Below, in pieces: positions 25,389 to 31,175 of a stretch of DNA of 31,175 bases. The notes below the pieces were generated by a model that searched no databases, was not told where the DNA came from, and saw only the letters and a list, made by a program, of their open reading frames with translations. Each line of letters starts with the position of its first letter. Position 1 is the first letter of the stretch. The position numbers were made by a program, and so were the translations under genes. Source of the DNA: Pseudomonadota bacterium (lineage in GTDB: Bacteria; Pseudomonadota; Alphaproteobacteria; Rhizobiales; Devosiaceae); the NCBI GenBank assembly GCA_023433775.1, contig JAEYTY010000087.1, positions 1-31,175 of the forward strand. The letters run 5' to 3'.

Positions 25389-25931
25389 ATGAAACGACCA
25401 TTATTGGCAGCCTTGATTGCAGCGACCGTCGCTGCCCCCACGGCCCACGCGGCCACCCTGGCCGATCTGGTCGAGCAGGTCGATGGCGGCAAGTCCTGCT
25501 GGCAGCGCGTCTATGAAAAAACCCATCTCAAGAACCATCCTGATCAGCTCGTGAAATCCATGACCTTCGGGGTCGAATTCCATCCCCATGAAGATCCCGA
25601 ACCCGATGATCCCGGTTTCAGCCTTTTTGGCATGTCTGTCGCTATGCGCGATGGCCGTACGGGCACAACCGGTGGCGGCTGCTGGATCGGCGAGGGCGGC
25701 CAATTGCGCTGCGGCGTTGAGTGCGATGGCGGCGGTGTCGAACTCAGAATGCAGCCCGAGGGCGGCCTACTCATCGATCTCGAGGCCACCGGCTATATTC
25801 GCATGGAAGGCGAGTGTGGCGGCGGCACAGAGGACGCCACCTTCCCGCTGGAGCCCGGACTTGATGACAAGCGCTTTCTGCTCCACCCCGTCGATGTCGC
25901 CATCTGCGAGCCCCTGCTGCCCGACTGGTAA
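25389..25931 (+). CDS. Secreted cysteine-rich protein of unknown function
   Basis: 180 residues, not recognised. A clear Sec signal peptide (MKRPLLAALIAATVAAPTAHA) is probably cut after residue 21, so the mature protein is about 159 residues and periplasmic or secreted. The mature part is acidic and holds six cysteines (KSCWQ, GGCWIG, LRCGVEC, EGECGG, AICEP), enough for three disulfides. It contains glycine clusters and a metal-binding-like HPHEDPEPDDP stretch. GGGGAG lies 7 bases before the ATG, and a 6-bp hairpin (25354-25368) sits upstream of that. It is divergent from guaB. Function unknown. Confidence 0.75.
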   Translation: MKRPLLAALIAATVAAPTAHAATLADLVEQVDGGKSCWQRVYEKTHLKNHPDQLVKSMTFGVEFHPHEDPEPDDPGFSLFGMSVAMRDGRTGTTGGGCWIGEGGQLRCGVECDGGGVELRMQPEGGLLIDLEATGYIRMEGECGGGTEDATFPLEPGLDDKRFLLHPVDVAICEPLLPDW

Positions 25932-26043
25932 GCCTAAGGGTTGATACAAAGGACGTTTTTTAGGCTAGGCGGGCGGGCGTCATAGGCCCATAGTCATTTT
26001 GTCGCGTTCGCGGCATTTCTGATTCAAAACCATTTCCAAGCCA

Positions 26044-27432
26044 GTGATCCGCGTTACCCCGCTCATACTGGCGGTCGCCCTGTTCATGGAACAGATGGAT
26101 TCGACCGTCATTGCCACCTCCCTGCCGGCCATTGCCGCCGACATCGGGACAGAGCCCATTGCGCTCAAGCTGGCGCTGACTGCCTATTTCGTCGCCCTCG
26201 CCATCTTCATCCCGATCAGCGGCTGGATGGCGGATCGCTTCGGCGCCAAGAATATTTTCCGGCTGGCGATTTTCGTCTTCATGCTCGGCTCGCTGGCCTG
26301 CGCCTTTTCCTTCTCGCTCGAAACCTTCGTGATCTCGCGCTTCTTCCAGGGCATCGGCTCGTCGATGATGACGCCGGTGGGTCGCCTGCTGCTGGTGCGC
26401 TCCACTCCGCGCAGTGAGCTGGTTTCCGCCATGGCCTGGCTGACCATTCCGGCGCTTGTCGCCCCGGTCACCGGCCCGCTGATCGGCGGTTTCCTCACCA
26501 CTTATCTCTCCTGGCACTGGATTTTCTGGATCAATATTCCCATCGGCATTGCCGGCATCATCCTGGCCAGTATCTACCTCAAAGTGCCCGATGAGCGCAC
26601 GCCGCGCCCGGTCGATCTTGTCGGCTTCCTCATCGCCGCCGTTGCCTTCTCAGGCTCGGTTTTCGGCCTTTCGGTCATCAGCCTCCCGGCCCTGCCGATC
26701 ATCTATGGCTATTTGACCCTCGCCGTCGGCCTCACCGCCGCAATGTTCTACCTGCTCCACGCCCGGCGCACGCAATATCCCCTGCTCGATCCAAAACTGT
26801 TCCGCCACCCGCTGTTCCGTTCCACCATCATTGCCGGGTCACTGTTCCGCATCGGCGTTGGCGCCGTCCCCTTCCTTCTGCCGCTGATGCTGCAGCTTGG
26901 CTTCGGGCTCAATCCATTCCAGTCCGGCGCCATCACCTTCGTTTCCGCCATCGGCGCCATAGCCAGCAAGTTCATTGCCGAGCGGGTATTCGCCCGTTTC
27001 GGCTTTCCGCGCGTCCTCGGCTTCGCTGCTGTCATGGGCGGGCTTCTGATTGCCGCCCAGGGCCTCTTCACCGCCGAGACCTCTGTGCCGGTCATGATGG
27101 CCGTTCTCATCAGCGGCGGCGTGCTGCGTTCTGTGTTCTTCACCGGCACCAATGCGCTGGGCTATGCCGACATCTCTGACGAGGAAGCCAGTCAGGCAAC
27201 GGCCATTGTCGCGGTGAGCCAGCAGATTTCCATCGCCTTCGGCGTCGCCGTCGCCGGCGCCATTCTCGAAATTTCCAGCGCCCTTAATGGCGGTGATCTT
27301 TCCCTCTGGGATTTCCAGATCGCCTTTTTTGCCGTTGGCGGGCTCAGCACCCTTGCCTGCATTTTCTATTATCGTTTGCCGCCCGATGCCGGCAGCAATG
27401 TTTCCGGCCACAGGGCCATTGTCAGGGAGTAA
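26044..27432 (+). CDS. MFS transporter, DHA2-like drug exporter (copy 1)
   Basis: 462 residues, strongly hydrophobic, with about 14 transmembrane segments expected for the DHA2 drug:H+ antiporter group. Helix 1 carries the family motif MDSTVIATSLPAIAADIG. The loop 2-3 signature is GWMADRFGAKNIFR, and helix 5 has APVTGPLIGGFLTTYLSWHW, the exporter motif C. The start is GTG at 26044, with no clear ribosome binding site. The upstream 112 bases hold only AGCCTAA/TTAGGCT inverted arms (25931-25937 and 25960-25966). A paralogue follows after 30 bases, with about half of the residues identical by eye. Substrate unknown; no regulator gene is adjacent. Confidence 0.9.
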   Translation: MIRVTPLILAVALFMEQMDSTVIATSLPAIAADIGTEPIALKLALTAYFVALAIFIPISGWMADRFGAKNIFRLAIFVFMLGSLACAFSFSLETFVISRFFQGIGSSMMTPVGRLLLVRSTPRSELVSAMAWLTIPALVAPVTGPLIGGFLTTYLSWHWIFWINIPIGIAGIILASIYLKVPDERTPRPVDLVGFLIAAVAFSGSVFGLSVISLPALPIIYGYLTLAVGLTAAMFYLLHARRTQYPLLDPKLFRHPLFRSTIIAGSLFRIGVGAVPFLLPLMLQLGFGLNPFQSGAITFVSAIGAIASKFIAERVFARFGFPRVLGFAAVMGGLLIAAQGLFTAETSVPVMMAVLISGGVLRSVFFTGTNALGYADISDEEASQATAIVAVSQQISIAFGVAVAGAILEISSALNGGDLSLWDFQIAFFAVGGLSTLACIFYYRLPPDAGSNVSGHRAIVRE

Positions 27433-27462
27433 TCGGGCCACTATCCGCGCCCGGCCAGTGTT

Positions 27463-28848
27463 GTGTCACGCATAACCCCGCTCATTCTCGCCACCGCGAT
27501 TTTCATGGAGAACATGGATTCGACGGTGATCGCCACCTCGCTTGCCGCTATTGCGGCCGATATCGGCACCGATCCGATTTCGCTCAAGCTGGCGCTGACC
27601 GCCTATCTCGTGGCGCTGGCGATATTCATCCCCATTTCAAGCTGGATGGCCGATCGCTTCGGCGCCCGCCGCGTCTTTCGCGTCGCCATGCTGGTCTTCA
27701 TGGTCGGCTCGGTTGGTTGCGCCTTCTCCGGCTCGCTGGAACAGTTCGTCGGCGCTCGCTTCATTCAGGGCATGGGCGGCGCCATGATGGGTCCGGTGGC
27801 CCGGCTTGTGCTGGTGCGCATGACGCCGCGCCACCTGCTGGTAGATGCCATGGCCTGGCTCACCATTCCCGGTCTCATCGGTCCCATTGTCGGCCCGCCC
27901 TTCGGCGGCTTCCTCACCACCTATTTCTCATGGCACTGGATTTTCATCATCAATGTGCCCATCGGCCTTTTGGGCATGGCGCTGGTCGGCCTCGCCCTTC
28001 CGAACGAACAACGCAACAAACCGCGCAATATCGACGGCAAAGGCTTTGTGCTGGCTGGCCTCGCCTTCGCGCTTTTCGCCTTTGGCTGCTCGGTGATGAG
28101 CCTGCCTGCCCTGCCCCCGGTGATCGGCGCCATCGCCGCCTCGATTGGCATCGGCATTGGCTATTTCTATGTGCGCCACGCGCTGGCCACAGAATATCCC
28201 CTGCTCGACCTGCGCCTGCTGCGCTTTCCCATCTTCCGCATGTCCGTGGTGGCCGGCACCTTCTTCCGTCTTGGTCAGGGCGCCATACCCTTCCTCTTCC
28301 CGCTCATGCTGCAATTGGCCTTTGGCCTCACCCCGTTTGAAAGCGGCATGGTCACCTTTGCCGGCGCCATCGGCGCGCTGGCCGCCAAGTTTGTTGCCAA
28401 TTGGATGTTCAGAAGCTGGGGCTTCAAATATCCCCTGGTCATCTCGACCGCCGTCTCGACGCTTGGCGTGTTCGCCATGGGCTTTTACGGTCCCGGCACG
28501 CCGATCCCGCTCATCCTCTCCATTCTGGTCTTTGTCGGCTTCTGGCAGTCCATTTTTTGGACCGGCTCAAACGCTTTCGTCTTTGCCGATATCGAAGACA
28601 AGGATGCCGGCCAGGCCAATGTCATCAGCCAGGTCTGGGGCCAGCTCATGTTCGCCATGGGCGTCGCGCTCGGCGGCGGCACGCTGGAACTCACCCACCG
28701 CCTGCGCGGCGGCGGCGCGCTGGAGCTCGCCGACTTCCACATCGCCTTTTACGTTGTGGCGGCCATCTCGGTCATCGCGACCCTGATGTTCCTCCGCCTC
28801 CCCCACAACGCCGGCCACCAACTGACCCAGCGTCCGCGTATGCATTGA
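27463..28848 (+). CDS. MFS transporter, DHA2-like drug exporter (copy 2)
   Basis: 461 residues, collinear with the preceding gene almost without gaps. Helix 1 reads MDSTVIATSLAAIAADIG, loop 2-3 SWMADRFGARRVFR, and motif C GPIVGPPFGGFLTTYFSWHW. The nearly equal length, adjacency and shared N-terminus (TPLILA) show a tandem duplication that has since diverged. Differences cluster in the middle (about 170-230) and near the C-terminus, where substrate choice may differ (inference). The start is a GTG at 27463 with no clear ribosome binding site, so translation probably depends on the upstream gene. A small intrinsic terminator follows. Confidence 0.9.
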   Translation: MSRITPLILATAIFMENMDSTVIATSLAAIAADIGTDPISLKLALTAYLVALAIFIPISSWMADRFGARRVFRVAMLVFMVGSVGCAFSGSLEQFVGARFIQGMGGAMMGPVARLVLVRMTPRHLLVDAMAWLTIPGLIGPIVGPPFGGFLTTYFSWHWIFIINVPIGLLGMALVGLALPNEQRNKPRNIDGKGFVLAGLAFALFAFGCSVMSLPALPPVIGAIAASIGIGIGYFYVRHALATEYPLLDLRLLRFPIFRMSVVAGTFFRLGQGAIPFLFPLMLQLAFGLTPFESGMVTFAGAIGALAAKFVANWMFRSWGFKYPLVISTAVSTLGVFAMGFYGPGTPIPLILSILVFVGFWQSIFWTGSNAFVFADIEDKDAGQANVISQVWGQLMFAMGVALGGGTLELTHRLRGGGALELADFHIAFYVVAAISVIATLMFLRLPHNAGHQLTQRPRMH

Positions 28849-28875
28849 TCGGGTGATCGATCGGCTCGACACGGT

Positions 28876-28896
28876 ATGCGTCAGCGCGCATTTTTT
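28876..28896 (+). terminator. Intrinsic terminator after the MFS pair
   Basis: ATGCG (28876-28880) pairs with CGCAT (28887-28891) around a 6-nt loop, and six T run through 28891-28896. The stem is short, so efficiency may be modest. It sits 27 bases past the second MFS stop. Confidence 0.5.
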
Positions 28897-28998
28897 GCGT
28901 CACGCGCCGGCAGTTTCCCGCCCATTTGCACTTTGTGCGTCGCGACCCTGTCACTTTCGCAGGTGACACGCGCTCAACGATAACAGTCTGCTAGCGAA

Positions 28999-29748
28999 TT
29001 AGCCTTCAGCGCTATCATCCTGAGCATCTTCGTCGACAGAAGTGGCACTGGATTTGAAGCCTTTGGCAATCAGATAGGCCTCCGCCGAATCGGACCGGCT
29101 AGATGGCGGCTTGGCGTGAAAAGTCGTTCGGAAATGGCGCTTGAGCATATGCAGCAGCTCATGCTCCGTTCCGCCCTGAAACACTTTTGCGACAAAAATG
29201 CCATTGGGCGCCAGCACATCTACGGCAAATTCCGCTGCGATTTCAATGAGATGAACGATGCGTAGATGGTCAGTGGCCCGATGGCCAGTCGTCGGCCAGG
29301 CCATGTCGCTCATCACCATATCGGCCTTGTGGCCACCCAATGCCTCGACCAGCATGGCCGGCGCGTCGTCTTCCGTAAAATCCTTCTTGAACAGGATCAC
29401 ACCCGGAATGGGATCCATGTCGAGATAATCTATCCCTACAATCAATGGGTTAGCATCGGTCGACCCAGTCGCCTTGGCCGCCACCTGCGACCACCCGCCG
29501 GGCGCCGCACCCAGATCGACGACCCGCATACCCTTCCGAAAGAGCTTATGCTTTTCGTCCATCTCCTTGATTTTAAAGGCGGCTCTCGAACGATAGCCCT
29601 CGGCGCGGGCCCGCGCGACATAGGGGTCATTAAGCTGGCGCTGCAACCATTTCGTCGAGGCCACTGTCCGGCCCCGGGCGGTTTTCACCCGTATTTTCAA
29701 GTCCTTATCGGACTTGCGGCCACCGGTGCCCAGCGATTTATTGGCCAT
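28999..29748 (-). CDS. rlmE: 23S rRNA 2'-O-methyltransferase RlmE (FtsJ/RrmJ)
   Basis: 249 residues. RlmE methylates the 2'-OH of U2552 (E. coli numbering) in the 23S A-loop late in 50S assembly. The SAM site reads VVDLGAAPGGWSQ. The catalytic set is Lys59, Asp148 (MSDMAWP), Lys188 (FVAKVFQGG) and Glu223 (SDSAEAYLI), in the same order and spacing style as the E. coli enzyme. Basic N-terminal and acidic C-terminal tails make it longer than E. coli RlmE (209). The ATG at 29748 is chosen because GGAGGA ends 6 bases upstream. It overlaps the end of the ppx/gppA gene by 11 bases. Confidence 0.96.
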   Translation of the reverse strand: MANKSLGTGGRKSDKDLKIRVKTARGRTVASTKWLQRQLNDPYVARARAEGYRSRAAFKIKEMDEKHKLFRKGMRVVDLGAAPGGWSQVAAKATGSTDANPLIVGIDYLDMDPIPGVILFKKDFTEDDAPAMLVEALGGHKADMVMSDMAWPTTGHRATDHLRIVHLIEIAAEFAVDVLAPNGIFVAKVFQGGTEHELLHMLKRHFRTTFHAKPPSSRSDSAEAYLIAKGFKSSATSVDEDAQDDSAEG

Positions 29749-30913
29749 TGCCATTCCTCCGCCCATAGCGTGGCCGCTTATGCGCCCGATCCGAATCCAT
29801 CAATGAAATCAATATGCCCTCGCGCAAACCGCGATCGGCGACCCGCACCCGCTCCGTCGGCCATTCGCGCCGGATTGCCTCGAAAATCGCACAGCCCGGC
29901 AGCACCAGATCAGCGCGATCCTTGCCGATGCAGGGATGGGAAACCCGCCGGTCAAACGTCATTCCGAGCAGCGCCCGCATGGTATCATCGACCTGATCGC
30001 GTCGCATCCAAAGTCCGTCAACCTTTTGACGTTCATAGCGTTCTAGCCCCAGATGCAGTCCGGCCAGGGTCGTCACGGTGCCCGATGTTCCAATGAGATG
30101 CACCGGATGCGTCCCGATCATCTGCCGCAGCTTTTCACGCCCGCGAAACTGGCGCAAATGCTCGGAAACATGGGCCACCATGGCCTCGAAAACGTCATTG
30201 GTCACATCGACGCCGCCGAATTTTTCGGCAATCGACACCACCCCCACCGGCATGGACTGCCATGACCGGATCGAAGCCGACATCCGCCCCTGCGACCGAG
30301 GCCGTCCGCCGCGAAAATCAAGCCAGGCCAGTTCAGAAGAACCGCCGCCAATGTCAAACATCAGCGCGCCCTGGGCCTCGCTATCGATGAGATCAGCGCA
30401 GCCCGTCACGGCCAGTTCGGCCTCGGTCCGCCGGTCAACAATCTCGAGCTCCAGCCCCAGTTCCTGCTTCACCCGAGCCAGGAATTCCGGGCCATTATCG
30501 GCGGCGCGGCAGGCTTCAGTGGCGATCAGGCGCATCCGCGTCGGCTGGTGATCGCGCAGCTTGTTACGGCACTGGCGCAGCGCATCCATGGTCCGTTCCA
30601 TGGCTGCGTCGCCCAGCCTTCCTGTCACCGACACCCCCTCGCCCAGCCGCACAATGCGGGTGAACCCATCGAGCACACGAAAGCCATGCTCATGAGGGCG
30701 GGCAATCAACAGACGGCAATTGTTGGTACCAAGGTCCAGCGCCGCGTAAAGCGGCCCGCGGTGGCGGCGCGGTGCGGAATTATGGCCTGTCCGATGCCCC
30801 GCGCCGGGTGGCAATGCGCCAACCCGTTCCCCCCGCACAGCGGCGGGCGGAATGCGGAGCCCTGCATCGGAATCAAGTTCCGAAACAGGAGCGGACCGAT
30901 TTTGATCGGTCAC
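29738..30913 (-). CDS. Ppx/GppA family phosphatase
   Basis: 391 residues from a GTG start. The family includes exopolyphosphatase and pppGpp phosphatase of the ASKHA fold. Phosphate 1 is ALDLGTNNCRLLIA, phosphate 2 is LMFDIGGGSSELAW, and LIGTSGTVTTLAG completes the site. Which substrate dominates cannot be told. The C-terminal HD-like domain of long Ppx enzymes is absent. A polar N-terminal extension of about 50 residues precedes the core. GTG 30913 is chosen because AAGGAG (30925-30920) ends 6 bases upstream; an ATG at 30928 overlaps that site. It overlaps rlmE, so the two are coupled. Divergent from the tRNA-Gln gene. Confidence 0.92.
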   Translation of the reverse strand: MTDQNRSAPVSELDSDAGLRIPPAAVRGERVGALPPGAGHRTGHNSAPRRHRGPLYAALDLGTNNCRLLIARPHEHGFRVLDGFTRIVRLGEGVSVTGRLGDAAMERTMDALRQCRNKLRDHQPTRMRLIATEACRAADNGPEFLARVKQELGLELEIVDRRTEAELAVTGCADLIDSEAQGALMFDIGGGSSELAWLDFRGGRPRSQGRMSASIRSWQSMPVGVVSIAEKFGGVDVTNDVFEAMVAHVSEHLRQFRGREKLRQMIGTHPVHLIGTSGTVTTLAGLHLGLERYERQKVDGLWMRRDQVDDTMRALLGMTFDRRVSHPCIGKDRADLVLPGCAIFEAIRREWPTERVRVADRGLREGILISLMDSDRAHKRPRYGRRNGNGQ

Positions 30914-31058
30914 TGTGCTCTCCTTCATGCGCCGGTCGCAGTGCCGGTCAAGCCGACCGCGCCCGTGCGCAGAAATATTACGTGTCGAAGTCAAAGGTAG
31001 AGCATGGGGGTAAGCAGCGCAATCCTGGCGTGGCGCACGCGATACCCGATGCAGGCGC

Positions 31059-31087
31059 TTGCAATCGGCCAACACTTTGTCTATGCA
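31059..31087 (+). promoter_or_regulatory. Candidate promoter for tRNA-Gln
   Basis: TTGCAA (31059-31064) and TATGCA (31082-31087) are 17 bases apart, both close to the sigma-70 consensus. Transcription would begin near 31095, about 55 bases before the tRNA. Confidence 0.45.
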
Positions 31088-31149
31088 GACCCCGCGCCCC
31101 AAATCGCCGCCCATTCGGCAGCGTCAGGAGGCCGGCCAGCAGGCCCTGC

Positions 31150-31175
31150 TGGGGAATAGTTCAATGGTAGAACAG
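31150..31175 (+). tRNA. tRNA-Gln, 5' end only (runs off the window)
   Basis: The last 26 bases begin TGGGGAA, an acceptor strand whose U at position 1 is typical of tRNA-Gln. TA and a D-arm follow, with GTTC paired to GAAC around AATGGTAGA-type loop bases including the conserved GG. The anticodon lies outside the window, so the isoacceptor is unknown. Glutamine identity rests on resemblance to alphaproteobacterial tRNA-Gln and is probable, not certain. Confidence 0.75.

Noticed and set aside
30914..31114. Upstream extension of the Ppx/GppA frame to 31114
   Set aside because: The extra residues are not family-like and would cover the tRNA-Gln promoter region. The AAGGAG-supported GTG at 30913 is better.

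Overview
The window is GC-rich alphaproteobacterial chromosome, most likely from the order Hyphomicrobiales (Rhizobiales). A Devosia-like organism is my best guess, but that is inference from gene order and protein style. Supporting signs are the rpsF-rpsR-rplI-dnaB-alr-radA-cvpA-purF gene order, the long acidic tail on L9, the Arg/Gly-rich tail on S6, the ppx/gppA-rlmE pair, and a guaB-MAPEG-RsmB-like-guaA block. Nearly all of the DNA is coding, and many neighbouring genes overlap by 1-11 bases.

Left part (1-10818, all + strand): the C-terminal end of a GT1 glycosyltransferase, then the ribosomal protein operon rpsF-rpsR-rplI, closed by an intrinsic terminator. A 255-nt intergenic region rich in regulatory-looking motifs leads into dnaB-alr. 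A DUF1697 gene, radA, cvpA, purF, a short-chain dehydrogenase and a GNAT acetyltransferase follow. These cover translation, replication, cell-wall D-alanine supply, recombination repair and purine synthesis.

Middle part (10830-20036): on the - strand, a tetratricopeptide membrane protein (YfgM-like), der (ribosome-assembly GTPase) and a CNNM/CorC-type membrane protein. On the + strand, a compact TRAP transporter operon (DctP-DctQ-DctM) is translationally coupled to an alpha/beta hydrolase. This is the clearest accessory catabolic cassette. It converges on guaA (- strand).

Right part (20113-31175): an acyltransferase-3 membrane protein (+) meets tspO (-) with overlapping stop codons. Then, on the - strand, come an RsmB/NOP-type RNA methyltransferase, a MAPEG protein and guaB. 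guaB and guaA together convert IMP to GMP, and with purF upstream the window holds three purine biosynthesis genes. Next are a small secreted cysteine-rich protein of unknown function and two tandem paralogous MFS exporters (+), then rlmE and ppx/gppA (-). The last 26 bases are the 5' end of a tRNA-Gln gene running off the window.

I found no CRISPR array, insertion sequence, prophage, toxin-antitoxin pair or obvious defence system. The most interesting material is regulatory: the dnaB upstream region (GANTC, CtrA-like and DnaA-like motifs), a terminator-like hairpin in the guaB leader, a hairpin that would bury the tspO start codon, and paired hairpins between rpsR and rplI. All of these were read by eye and not tested by folding or alignment.
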